From Streptacidiphilus pinicola (GTDB taxonomy: Bacteria; Actinomycetota; Actinomycetes; Streptomycetales; Streptomycetaceae), in NCBI RefSeq assembly GCF_003258295.1, contig NZ_QKYN01000154.1, forward strand, positions 1 through 39,407: a DNA stretch of 39,407 nucleotides. The letters are read 5' to 3'. Shown piece by piece: positions 23,286 through 30,820 of this stretch. Under the pieces are notes generated by a model that did no database searches, was not told the DNA's origin, and saw nothing but the letters and a program-made list of their open reading frames with translations. A program made the position numbers and the translations under genes. How positions within the stretch are numbered: position 1 is the first letter of the stretch; the number at the start of each line of letters is the position of its first letter.

Positions 23286-24284
23286 ATGTCGGCCTACCAG
23301 GCCAGGAGTTCAGGCGTGGACGTAGCTATCTCGGTGGCCGGACTGCGTAAGGCGTACGGCGAGCACCAGGTGCTCGACGGCTTGGACCTGCACATTCCCG
23401 CAGGCCAGGTGTTCTCGCTGCTGGGGCAGAACGGTGCAGGCAAGACCACCACGGTGAAGATCCTCTCTACCCTGACCACTCCCGACGCCGGGCACGTCGA
23501 GGTGATCGGGCACGATCTCGCCACCGACCCCGACGGGGTTCGCGCCAACATCGGTGTCACCGGCCAGTTCTCGGCCGTGGACCCGCTGTTGAACGCGGAG
23601 GAGAACCTGGCGCTGATGGGGCGTCTGTGGCACCTGGACTCCAAGGTCGCCAAGGAGCGTTGCGCTCGCCTCCTGGAGCAGTTCGACCTGGTCGAGGCCG
23701 GCCGTAAGCCGGTCATGACCTACTCCGGCGGCATGAAGCGTCGGCTTGACCTGGCCATGACGCTCGTGGGCGCGCCCCGGGTGATCTTCCTCGACGAGCC
23801 CACCACCGGCCTGGACCCGCGCGTCCGGCGCGCCATGTGGGACCTGATCCGGGATCTGGTCGCCGACGGCGTGACCATCTTCCTCACCACGCAGTACCTG
23901 GAGGAGGCGGACCAGCTCGCCGACCAGGTCGCGGTCCTCAACGGCGGCAAGCTGGTCGCCCAGGGGACCCCGGAGGAGCTCAAGCGGCAGGTCCCCGGCG
24001 GAAGCGTGGACCTGCAGTTCAGCTCTCCCACGGCGCTGGACCAGGCCGTCGCCGCTCTGAGCGGCACGCCCCTCACCCGCAACGACGAGACCCTGACCCT
24101 GCGCGTACCGAACGACGGCACCGCCGCGTCCGTGCAGGCCCTGCTGGGCCGCGTGGATGTGACCACCGTTCACGAGCTGTCCCTGAAGACGCCCGACCTC
24201 GACGACGTCTTCCTCGCCCTCACGGGCACCGCCCCCGCGCCGGCCGCCGGCGACGCGGACAAGAAGGAGAAGGTCCTGGCATGA
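23286..24284 (+). CDS. ABC exporter ATPase, DrrA type
   Basis: 332 residues. It powers export of drugs or metabolites together with the permease encoded next. Visible motifs are Walker A GQNGAGKTT, the signature YSGGMKRRLDLA, Walker B VIFLDEPTTGLDP and a switch region at TTQYLEEADQLADQ. The C-terminal extension (about 240-320) is typical of the DrrA/daunorubicin-resistance family. The ATG at 23286 has a very strong ribosome-binding site; an upstream in-frame ATG at 23229 does not. The stop overlaps the permease start (ATGA). Confidence 0.94.
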   Translation: MSAYQARSSGVDVAISVAGLRKAYGEHQVLDGLDLHIPAGQVFSLLGQNGAGKTTTVKILSTLTTPDAGHVEVIGHDLATDPDGVRANIGVTGQFSAVDPLLNAEENLALMGRLWHLDSKVAKERCARLLEQFDLVEAGRKPVMTYSGGMKRRLDLAMTLVGAPRVIFLDEPTTGLDPRVRRAMWDLIRDLVADGVTIFLTTQYLEEADQLADQVAVLNGGKLVAQGTPEELKRQVPGGSVDLQFSSPTALDQAVAALSGTPLTRNDETLTLRVPNDGTAASVQALLGRVDVTTVHELSLKTPDLDDVFLALTGTAPAPAAGDADKKEKVLA

Positions 24285-25072
24285 GCACCGTCACCTACGC
24301 GGTGGCGGACTCCGCCACCCTGCTGCGCCGCAACATCAAGAACCAGATGCGCTACCCCACCGTGGTCGCCTCGATCATCGGCATCCCGGTCCTGTTCCTG
24401 CTGCTGTTCGTCTACGTCTTCGGCAACGTCCTCGGCAAGGGCGTGGCCGCCTCCGCGGGCGGCACCGGCCACTACGTCGACTACGTCCTGCCCGGCCTGA
24501 TCATCATGACGGCCGCGACCGGCTCGCTCGGCAGTGCCGTGTCCACCAGCATGGATATGACCGAAGGCATCATCGCCCGCTTCAAGACGATGTCGATCTT
24601 CCGTCCGGCGATCCTGATCGCCCGTGTCATCTCCAGCGTCCTGCAGACGCTCGTGTCGATGGCCCTGATCTTCGGCGTGGCCTGGCTGATGGGCTTCTCC
24701 GCCTCGGCCTCGGTGGCGGACTGGCTCGGCATCCTGGTGCTGCTCTCGGCCGTCAACTTCGCCCTGACCTGGCTCGGCGTCGGCATCGGGCTCGCCGCCA
24801 AGACCCTCGACGTGGCGAGCAACGCGCCCTTCCCGCTGATCCTGCTGCCCTTCGTCGGCTCCGGCATCGTGCCGACCAGCACCATGCCGACGGCCCTGCG
24901 CTGGTTCGCCGAGTACCAGCCCTTCACGCCGATGATCGAGACCCTGCGTGGCCTCCTCTACGGCACCGGCATCGGCAACAACGCCTGGATCGCCGCCGCC
25001 TGGTGCGTCGGCATCAGCGCCCTGGGCTTCGCCTGGTCCATGAAGAACTTCAAGAAGGACCGCACACGCTGA
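24281..25072 (+). CDS. ABC-2 type permease, DrrB type
   Basis: 263 residues, coupled to the ATPase gene. It is an ABC-2 transporter permease with six predicted membrane helices (for example IPVLFLLLFVYVFGNVLG and LIIMTAATGSLGSAVSTS) and the family's FAEYQPFTPMIETLRGLLYG near the C-terminus. With the ATPase it would form a half-transporter dimer exporting hydrophobic or peptide products, or conferring self-resistance. It is closed by a terminator whose stem matches the one behind TfuA. Confidence 0.92.
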   Translation: MSTVTYAVADSATLLRRNIKNQMRYPTVVASIIGIPVLFLLLFVYVFGNVLGKGVAASAGGTGHYVDYVLPGLIIMTAATGSLGSAVSTSMDMTEGIIARFKTMSIFRPAILIARVISSVLQTLVSMALIFGVAWLMGFSASASVADWLGILVLLSAVNFALTWLGVGIGLAAKTLDVASNAPFPLILLPFVGSGIVPTSTMPTALRWFAEYQPFTPMIETLRGLLYGTGIGNNAWIAAAWCVGISALGFAWSMKNFKKDRTR

Positions 25073-25088
25073 CCTCACGTGCGCACCA

Positions 25089-25117
25089 ATCCCCGTCCGC
25101 ATCACGCGGGCGGGGAT
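25089..25117 (+). terminator. Terminator after the ABC permease
   Basis: ATCCCCGTCCGC (25089-25100) pairs with GCGGGCGGGGAT (25106-25117) around ATCAC, then GTTTCC. The arms are the same as in the terminator at 12797-12830; only the loop and flanks differ. Confidence 0.82.
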
Positions 25118-25188
25118 GTTTCCTGTGCCCTCTCCCTGACAGGGCGCTGATGACCCGTCGAGCGAGTCCCTACGGCCCGGCCAGGCGT

Positions 25189-25209
25189 GGACCGGCAGCA
25201 GGCCGGTCC
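25189..25209 (-). terminator. Hairpin downstream of the DUF4097 gene
   Basis: GGACCGGC (25189-25196) and GCCGGTCC (25202-25209) pair perfectly around AGCAG, 22 bases past the minus-strand stop. Confidence 0.55.
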
Positions 25210-25230
25210 CCGCCTTCGGCGCGGGTCGGT

Positions 25231-25896
25231 TCAGAGGCTGCGGGCGCTGATGTCGCCCGTGTCGGTGGTGGCGCGGATGTCGAGCACGGTGGTGCCGTCG
25301 TTCTTGAGGGCGTTGGTGACGCGTCCGTAGGTGGTGCGGGCGTCGAGTGCGGCGGAGACCCCGCTGGCGGCACCGACGGTGATGTTGCCCTGGTGGGTCC
25401 TGAGGACGAGCGTGCCCCGGGTGGCCTCGCCGATGGTGATATCGCCGCGAGGGGTGGTCACCTGCGCCGGTCCGCCCAGACGGTCGACCTCGACGCTGCC
25501 GTCGATGGCCGTCAGCCGCAGGCTCGCGGCCTCGTCCACCTTGATCTCCTTGTAGGCGCCCTCGAAAGTGACGTCGCCCAGGCGACCCACCCCGCGCAGC
25601 GCGCAGGAGGCGGTGTGCGCCTCGAGGTGCGAGCCGGCGGGCAGTTGGAGCGTGACCTCCACCTCGCCGATGGTCCCGAAGTACTCCTTCTTGGGCTCCA
25701 GGTCACCGACCCGCAGCACCCCGTCGGCGAACACGACCTCGGTCTGCCCGGCGGTCTTCACGTCCCGGTTCTTGCCGGGGTTGAGGGGCCGCACCTCGAC
25801 GGTGGCCTCGTCCAGGTCGCCTGCGGTGATCTGGATCCGCCCGGCGGCGATGTTCACGACGGCGGTGACCGGGACGGCGGTGGCGAACTTCTGCAT
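25231..25896 (-). CDS. DUF4097-family beta-repeat protein
   Basis: 221 residues, ATG behind GGGGAG. Almost the whole protein is short beta-strand repeats of the DUF4097 type (for example GGPAQVTTPRGDITIGEAT and TLVLRTHQGNITVGAAS), predicting a right-handed beta-helix. There is no signal peptide or membrane helix, so it is probably cytoplasmic. The biochemical role of the family is unknown. In Streptomyces such genes are often found next to DrrA/DrrB-type exporters, as here. The upstream region is AT-rich and full of TTGCA repeats, suggesting tight control by a regulator that is not encoded in the window. Confidence 0.82.
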   Translation of the reverse strand: MQKFATAVPVTAVVNIAAGRIQITAGDLDEATVEVRPLNPGKNRDVKTAGQTEVVFADGVLRVGDLEPKKEYFGTIGEVEVTLQLPAGSHLEAHTASCALRGVGRLGDVTFEGAYKEIKVDEAASLRLTAIDGSVEVDRLGGPAQVTTPRGDITIGEATRGTLVLRTHQGNITVGAASGVSAALDARTTYGRVTNALKNDGTTVLDIRATTDTGDISARSL

Positions 25897-26177
25897 CGTT
25901 CTCCCCTTACATGCTTCGTTTCTGACATCGAGAACGCTACGTTGCGTTTAGAAAATCCGCAACAAGCATGTTGCATCCAGATACCATAACAGCAGCTAGA
26001 TAGGCACAAATTGTTGCATTGGGAGTAGATCTAATGCAATGAATGAGGCAGATGCCGTTGCGTTGGATCGACAGTGAACGCTACGTTCGCGGCAGTGGAC
26101 CCACAGCCCTCGATGTGGTCGCCGGGGCCCTCCCGCCCACTCGGCCGAAGTACGCCAGAGAGCCAAGGCTGACGGAG
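25897..26177. promoter_or_regulatory. AT-rich control region with TTGCA inverted and direct repeats
   Basis: GCAACA-AGCA-TGTTGC (25959-25974), TGTTGCAT repeated at 26012-26019, and TTGCATT-N12-AATGCAA (26014-26039). The 12-mer GAACGCTACGTT occurs exactly twice (25932-25943 and 26076-26087). On the minus strand the first copy supplies a -10-like TAGCGT, 17 bases from TTGCGG, a plausible promoter for the DUF4097 gene that overlaps the first palindrome. Confidence 0.55.
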
Positions 26178-26183
26178 TATCGT
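26178..26183 (+). promoter_or_regulatory. -10 box of a probably leaderless hemC transcript
   Basis: TATCGT ends only eight bases before the ATG at 26192, and no ribosome-binding site precedes that ATG. This spacing is what leaderless actinomycete mRNAs show. Confidence 0.45.
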
Positions 26184-26191
26184 CTCGTGGC

Positions 26192-27121
26192 ATGCCTCAG
26201 GTGATCCGGATCGTGACCCGCTCCTCGCCCATGGCGCTCGCCCAGGTCGAGCGCGTGCGCGCGCTGCTGGGCGAGCGGCATCCGGGGTTGGTGACGGAGG
26301 TCGTGCCGGTCACCACGTCCGGGGACCGCTGGCTGGGTGCGCTGTCCGCGCTGGGCGGCAAGGGGGCGTTCACCAAGGAGGTGGACGCCGCGCTGCTCGC
26401 GGGCGGCGCGGATCTGGCCGTGCACTGCCTGAAGGACATGCCGGGCGACCGCCCGCTGCCGGAGGGCACCACTGTCGCGGCCTACCTGCCGCGTGACGAC
26501 ATCCGGGACGCGGTCGTGAGCCCGTCCGGGCTGCGGCTCGACCAGTTGCCCGCCGGCGCCCGCGTGGGCACCAGCGCCGTCCGGCGCGTGGCCCAACTCC
26601 GCGCCGAGTACCCGGAGCTGGAGTGCGTGCCGATCCGGGGCAACGCCAACTCGCGCCTGGCCAAGCTGGACGCGGGCGAGTACGACGCGCTGCTGCTGGC
26701 CGTCTCCGGCCTGGAGCGGATCGGGCAGGCACAGCGGATCACGCAGGTGCTCGAGGTCGACGAGATGTGCCCGCCGATCGGCGCCGGGATCCTCGCGCTG
26801 CAGTGCCGCGCGGACGACACGGCCACGGTCGACGCGGTGGCCGCGCTCAACCACGCCCCGACGTGGCGCGAGGCCGCGGCCGAGCGGATGATGCTGCACG
26901 CCCTGCAGGGCCACTGCAACTCCCCGATCGCCGGCTACGCGCGCGCCGAGGAGGACGGCCGGCTCTCGCTGCGGGCCCGCGTCTTCAGCCCGGACGGCAA
27001 GCGCGTCCTGGCCGCGCACGAGTGGGCCGGGGCGCTCTCCCCCGACGAGCTCGGCATGGCCACGGCGCTCGAACTGCTGCGCCAGGGCGCGCGCGAGCTG
27101 ATCGACGAGATCCCGCACTGA
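26192..27121 (+). CDS. hemC: Hydroxymethylbilane synthase (porphobilinogen deaminase), stand-alone copy
   Basis: 309 residues, full length. It joins four porphobilinogen molecules into hydroxymethylbilane in haem and corrin synthesis. Landmarks are the N-terminal [12 protein letters not shown], the substrate-binding Asp in [30 protein letters not shown], and Cys in [11 protein letters not shown], which carries the dipyrromethane cofactor. It stands alone, away from hemA/hemB/hemD, so it may be a second copy besides the one expected in a hem operon. Translation probably starts on a leaderless mRNA. No link with the peptide cluster is visible. Confidence 0.93.
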   Translation: MPQVIRIVTRSSPMALAQVERVRALLGERHPGLVTEVVPVTTSGDRWLGALSALGGKGAFTKEVDAALLAGGADLAVHCLKDMPGDRPLPEGTTVAAYLPRDDIRDAVVSPSGLRLDQLPAGARVGTSAVRRVAQLRAEYPELECVPIRGNANSRLAKLDAGEYDALLLAVSGLERIGQAQRITQVLEVDEMCPPIGAGILALQCRADDTATVDAVAALNHAPTWREAAAERMMLHALQGHCNSPIAGYARAEEDGRLSLRARVFSPDGKRVLAAHEWAGALSPDELGMATALELLRQGARELIDEIPH

Positions 27122-27269
27122 CCCTGCGGGGCCCGGGGCTCTTGACCTTCGCGTCGGCTGCGCGCATCGAACGACAAAGCGCGCTCAGCTGTGCCGGCTA
27201 CCGGTGCCCCGTGGGGCAACTGGCCGTCCACGTATGGATGTGGGGGGTGTCGACGGCGCCGGGCTGACG

Positions 27270-27449
27270 ATGCCGAACACCGACGACTTCACCTGGCAGT
27301 GGCTCAGCAGCGCCTGCGAGGTGCTGCGCACGGGGCGCTACCTCGTCTGCCCGCTACCCGGGTTGACCCATCCTGTGGCCGGCTGGTGGCTCCGCGACCC
27401 CGAGGCGTCCGAGGGACGGTGTCATCAGGCCACGTCGCGGGCAGCGTAG
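27270..27449 (+). CDS. Small hypothetical protein (59 residues)
   Basis: MPNTDDFTWQWLSSACEVLR and following, 59 residues, with no good ribosome-binding site. The first 45 residues look protein-like (Trp-rich, WWLRDPE), the tail less so. It may be the remnant of a longer gene. No family recognised. Confidence 0.3.
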   Translation: MPNTDDFTWQWLSSACEVLRTGRYLVCPLPGLTHPVAGWWLRDPEASEGRCHQATSRAA

Positions 27450-27553
27450 GCGAGCAGCTCGCTCAGCCCGGCTTTGATGGACGCGAGCTGCGCCAGTTGT
27501 TGCGTCCAGTGCCGACGGGAAGCAGGCCCCGCCAGCCTGGCGTTGGCCCGGCG
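27425..27553 (-). pseudogene. Fragment without a start codon (42 residues)
   Basis: Directly behind the stop of the next minus-strand gene, the same frame reads 42 protein-like residues (RRHWTQQLAQLASIKAGLSE and LLAYAARDVA) before TGA. No start codon exists, and it overlaps the plus-strand small ORF. It could be the tail of a decayed gene or chance coding in GC-rich DNA. Confidence 0.25.
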
Positions 27554-27796
27554 TCAGTGGTTTCGGTGTCGCCACCACCACAGTCGGGCTCTGATGCGGC
27601 GGCGGCCCGTGCGGGGGCGTGTGATCACGTAGGCGGCGGGGATGAGGATGAGGGATCCGGCTGCGGTGGCGATTGCTACCCCGGGTCCGACGAAGAAGCC
27701 TACGAGGGTGAAGAGGAGGGCGATTGAGATCGCCTTGGATGCGATGTCGCCCCAGTCGGTCGGGTGCCGGTCGGGTCTTCTGACAGGGTCGGTCAC
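27554..27796 (-). CDS. Small membrane protein (80 residues)
   Basis: 80 residues, GTG start. It has two hydrophobic segments (ISIALLFTLVGFFVGPGVAI and GSLILIPAAYVIT) and a strongly basic C-terminus (RTGRRRIRARLWWWRHRNH). This topology fits a small inner-membrane protein with both ends inside. Just upstream, GTCTTCTGAC is repeated twice. No family recognised. Confidence 0.5.
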   Translation of the reverse strand: MTDPVRRPDRHPTDWGDIASKAISIALLFTLVGFFVGPGVAIATAAGSLILIPAAYVITRPRTGRRRIRARLWWWRHRNH

Positions 27797-28029
27797 GTCT
27801 TCTGACGGTACGTCGAGGGGTGTGCGGCGGGAAGCCTGTGGGCGTGCCCGGGTGCTTGTGCTGGTCCGCTCGCGGTCAGCAGGAACGCGGTCTCCTCGCT
27901 CGGCACCCGGGACGACAGGGAGCCGACGCCCGTGTGAATGATCCCACTTCGCTGCGCGGGCGCGGCGGTGGGCGCCCCCTGGCTGTGCTGTAGGCTCCGG
28001 CCCTTGCTGATCAAGAAAATGGGGGCTTC

Positions 28030-28611
28030 ATGAAGAGCTTCAGGGGCAAGGTCACCGGCGCGCTGGTGGCGCTCGGCGCTGTGTTTGCCGCGATCGGACC
28101 GGTGGCGGCGTCCGACGCCACCGCGCAGACCTACGCCGGCAGTCTCCACTACGGCTACATCACGGGTATCCCACACGCCGTGCACCGGGGGCAGACGATC
28201 ACCATCGAACTGTGGTTCAGGCAGTCCTCGCCCTACGTCGTCGACGCCGTCTCCTACGGGCTCTACCTCTACGACCCGGTCGGCGTGGGCGTGAAGGGAA
28301 GTGCCGCGTCCGGCGCCAGTGTCACCTGGCTCAACCCGGTCACCCACCGTTGGGAGCGGGGCTTCGCCCTCGACCACAACACTCATCAGATCTGGGACGC
28401 CCCAGGACTCAACGGCATCGCGGTGCCCTCCGGGAAGTGGAACCACATCTTCGCCCGCGTGACGTTCAGCCACAGCGTCAAGCTGGGCACGTGGACGCTC
28501 GAAACCGACGCACCGCAGACCTACATGGTCGTCACGAAGGCCGGCAAGCCGACGTCCGCCATCCTCTCGGAGAACCGCCGCGCGCTCCAGCGCTTCACCA
28601 TCACACGCTGA
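28030..28611 (+). CDS. Secreted hypothetical protein (193 residues)
   Basis: ATG behind GGGGG. An N-terminal Sec signal peptide (basic KSFRGK, hydrophobic VTGALVALGAVFAAIGPVAA, cleavage probably near AAS-DA) is followed by a beta-rich domain with many aromatics (WFRQSSPYVVDAVSYGLYLY, FARVTFSHSVKLGTWTLE). The fold looks like an immunoglobulin-like or fibronectin-like domain. Size and layout resemble other small secreted proteins of Streptomyces, including the one at 37771-38535. Function unknown. Confidence 0.75.
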   Translation: MKSFRGKVTGALVALGAVFAAIGPVAASDATAQTYAGSLHYGYITGIPHAVHRGQTITIELWFRQSSPYVVDAVSYGLYLYDPVGVGVKGSAASGASVTWLNPVTHRWERGFALDHNTHQIWDAPGLNGIAVPSGKWNHIFARVTFSHSVKLGTWTLETDAPQTYMVVTKAGKPTSAILSENRRALQRFTITR

Positions 28612-28905
28612 GCTCGCCCACGGCTGTATCGACCTTGCGTGGCACGGCCATGTAGGCACCAGCCGCACCGGCGCTTCGTGGAGCGGCTGCTCCACCTCCC
28701 CGCCCACCACCTGGCCCGCCCAGGCCACCCGCTGCGCGGTCTGGCTGTTCCCACTGGTCGGGTACGGTGACGCCGGACCCGGCCCGTGCCCGACAACCAC
28801 TCCGCCCCGGGCCCGTTCACGACGAGCGAAAGCGTACGCGCGGACACAGACCACCAGAACCCCCGATGGGGCCATGCTGGCCAGCAATGCATCCCACACC
28901 GTCAC
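28612..28905 (-). pseudogene. Minus-strand small membrane-protein gene, 3' end lost
   Basis: The GTG at 28905 has a strong GGGAGG site and overlaps the upstream ORF stop (GTGA). The first 90-100 residues are protein-like: one membrane helix (MTVWDALLASMAPSGVLVVC), a basic stop-transfer (ARRERARG), then GPGPASPYPTSGNSQTAQR and EAPVRLVPTWPCHARSI. The frame then runs on antisense to the secreted-protein gene without its own stop. I infer that the 3' end was lost by deletion or frameshift. Part of it (28758-28791) is repeated at 38684-38718. Confidence 0.4.
28758..28791. repeat. Dispersed repeat, copy 1
   Basis: 34 bases containing CGGGTACGGTG and GGCCCGTGCCC, matching 31 of 35 aligned positions of 38684-38718. 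A shared GCTGCGCGG lies a little upstream of both copies. Function unknown. Confidence 0.55.
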
Positions 28906-29114
28906 CGAAGACCTCCCAACTGCCTGTCCAGCTTCTTGACTCTAAGAGGCCCTTGACGGCTAAAACGTCCAGACGCTCGTAGGGGCCGCCTGCACTCACC
29001 GGACGACGTGGGTGCCCGCTCCCGTTCCGATCGCCCCTCCATCATCCCGAGCATGCCCTGCTCATCCAGCGGGTCCTGGACATCCCGCCGAGGCCGTTCG
29101 TGCTTCAGCCACAT
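28902..29114 (-). CDS. Small hypothetical protein, coupled to the next minus-strand ORF
   Basis: 70 residues, ATG preceded by GAGGAACG; begins MWLKHERPRRDVQDPLDEQG. It is mostly charged, with no membrane helix. Its stop overlaps the following GTG start, which supports both being (or having been) real. The C-terminal half (from about residue 45) reads less like protein, so the gene may be damaged. No family recognised. Confidence 0.35.
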   Translation of the reverse strand: MWLKHERPRRDVQDPLDEQGMLGMMEGRSERERAPTSSGECRRPLRASGRFSRQGPLRVKKLDRQLGGLR

Positions 29115-29229
29115 GATCGTTCCTCGGAGGTGGAGACCAGCCTCGTAGCTCGGGCGATCGCCTGATACCGGCTGTCCGGTACGGCTGAGGTGCGTCGCGC
29201 GTCATCGGCACCATGGCAGGATCAGGCAC

Positions 29230-29682
29230 ATGCCCACCCTCCTGATCGTCCACCACACCCCCTCGCCAACGCTCCAGGCGATGTTCGAGGCCGTGGTTGC
29301 TGGCGCGACCAACGAGGACGTCGAGGACGTGACGGTGGTACGGCGCCCAGCCCTGGCCGCCACCGCGGTCGACCTGCTGGCCGCCGACGCCGTGATTCTC
29401 GGTACGCCCGCGAACATCGGGTACATGTCCGGGGCTATGAAGCACTTCTTCGACCAGGTCTACTACCCCTGCCTCGACGCCACGAAGAAGCTCCCTTACG
29501 CCGCCTACGTCCACGGCAACAACGACACCGCCGGCGCTCTGCGCGCGATCGAGGCGATCGCGGGCGGCATGGGGTGGGAGCGGGTCTTCCAGCCGGTGAC
29601 GGTCACCGGGGAGGCCGCGAAGACGGATCTGGAGGCCTGCTGGGAGTTGGGGGCGACGGTCGCTGCCGGGCTCATGGAATGA
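29230..29682 (+). CDS. Flavodoxin-like NAD(P)H-dependent FMN reductase family protein
   Basis: 150 residues, close to the size of a single flavodoxin-like domain. The N-terminal strand and phosphate loop (LLIVHHTPSPTLQAM) and the isoalloxazine loop GTPANIGYMSGAMKHFFDQV are typical of the family. A soluble FMN-binding oxidoreductase is likely; its electron partner is unknown. Its end overlaps the convergent decayed SRPBCC gene by a few bases. Confidence 0.82.
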   Translation: MPTLLIVHHTPSPTLQAMFEAVVAGATNEDVEDVTVVRRPALAATAVDLLAADAVILGTPANIGYMSGAMKHFFDQVYYPCLDATKKLPYAAYVHGNNDTAGALRAIEAIAGGMGWERVFQPVTVTGEAAKTDLEACWELGATVAAGLME

Positions 29683-30130
29683 CGAGCAACCCGTCGCCCC
29701 CCGCCCGGCGAGCTGGCGCTCGGTCCACTCCGGGTCGTGCATCTCGTCGGCGGTCATCGTCACGTGGACGCCGTCGTCGGTGGGGGTGAGCTCGACTTCG
29801 GTGAGGAAACTCGTAGGGCTCGACGCCGGGGATGAAGTCGGCGAGGGTGCTGTAGGCGAGGCGCCGGTGGGGCTCGACGACCGTGAACGTCTTCGTGGAC
29901 GTCGTGCTCAGCGGCAGGCCGGTGCCCTCCATGTAGGCGACCTGCTCCGGGCCGGTCGCGGTCATCGTGTAGGTGAGGGTGCCGCCGGCGCGCAGGTCGA
30001 GGGTGTCGACGTGGACCTCGAAGCCGTCCGGCGCCCACCAGGACTCGATGCCGGCGGCGGTGGTCCACAGCTCCTGGACGCGATCCGCGGCGGTGGGGTA
30101 GTCCTGCTCGGTCGTCAGGGTTAGACGCAC
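29672..30130 (-). pseudogene. SRPBCC/AHSA1-like protein, frameshifted
   Basis: The first 105 residues are a good START/AHSA1-type domain (TAAGIESWWAPDGFEVHVDT, GTLTYTMTATGPEQVAYMEG, FTVVEPHRRLAYSTL). After PYEF the reading turns into Arg-rich nonsense. Removing one base of the AAA at 29807-29809 restores LTEVELTPTDDGVHVTMTAD and then EMHDPEWTERQLAG, the expected continuation. A second irregularity lies near the G-run (29697-29702), where the natural C-terminus is expected. It is either a recent pseudogene or a sequencing error at a homopolymer. Confidence 0.75.
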
Positions 30131-30143
30131 ACCGCGCGATTTC

Positions 30144-30350
30144 TCATCGGTCGGTCGCCGAAGTCGCCGAGTGCGGCAGCGTCAGCGGCAGTCCGCACGC
30201 CGCGACCAGGTGAGTCTCGAAGGTCGCGATCTCCACGATCCGCCCGTCTGCCACGCGCAGCACGTTGCATGTGCGCGCGGTAGACCGACGTCCCGGGCGC
30301 TGAACGTAGCCGCCCACGGCCGGCATCCGGTTGGCGGCCGTGGGGACGAA
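30144..30350 (-). pseudogene. Remnant of an ECF sigma factor C-terminal (SnoaL-like) domain
   Basis: The frame reads FVPTAANRMPAVGGYVQRPG, then after a short out-of-frame stretch (whose alternative frame gives TSVYRAHM) NVLRVADGRIVEIATFETHL and VAACGLPLTL. This is the pattern of the SnoaL-like C-terminal domain of SigG/SigJ-type ECF sigma factors or a related NTF2-like protein. The sigma2/sigma4 regions are absent, and two compensating frameshifts are visible. I call it a decayed 3' fragment. Confidence 0.5.
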
Positions 30351-30658
30351 GCGCCTGGACCCCGGCCCGCGTCTCGCGTCGTGGGTTCCCATCGAGTCGG
30401 GGTGGTGAGTCCAGTGAGTCCACAACGAGTCGACGCTGCCACCGCCGCCGACGCTGACCCGCGTGGGTGTCCCAGACCGGCCCCGCGCCCTGGCAATAGG
30501 CCCAACAGTCCACCGTTCGTGGTCCATTCGGCTACCTACGGATAGGCCGGGCGGCACCACATGCCCACTCACCGTCACTAAATGGTCACAACCTACACAC
30601 GGGACATCCTGACGTGGAAGGCTCGATTCCACACCAAAGACCCGGGGGGAAATCACCC

Positions 30659-30820
30659 ATGTCACACCCTCAACTCGCCCACACCGGCGCAGGACTCAGC
30701 CTCCTTGGCATCGCCTACGGCCAGCTCTGGCTCGTCGCGATCGTCCTCATCGCCGTCGGCGCCACCGCCCTCACCGTCCGCACCCGGTTCCGCCGCAACC
30801 AGACCCCCGGCGACCGCTGA
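30659..30820 (+). CDS. Minimal LAHTG single-helix membrane protein (53 residues)
   Basis: ATG at 30659 with a GGGGGGA site. Almost the whole protein is a sorting-signal-like unit: LAHTG near the N-terminus (residues 6-10), a hydrophobic helix (LWLVAIVLIAVGATALTV) and a basic tail (RTRFRRN). There is no N-terminal signal peptide or cargo domain. The stop overlaps the glycosyltransferase start (TGATG), so it is co-expressed with that enzyme. The LPxTG-like arrangement may be functional or coincidental. It may simply be a small membrane partner of the glycosyltransferase. Confidence 0.65.
   Translation: MSHPQLAHTGAGLSLLGIAYGQLWLVAIVLIAVGATALTVRTRFRRNQTPGDR

Noticed and set aside
25997-26193. 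65-residue minus-strand ORF upstream of hemC
   Set aside because: It lies in the AT-rich repeat region, overlaps the hemC start and has no ribosome-binding site or family-like sequence.
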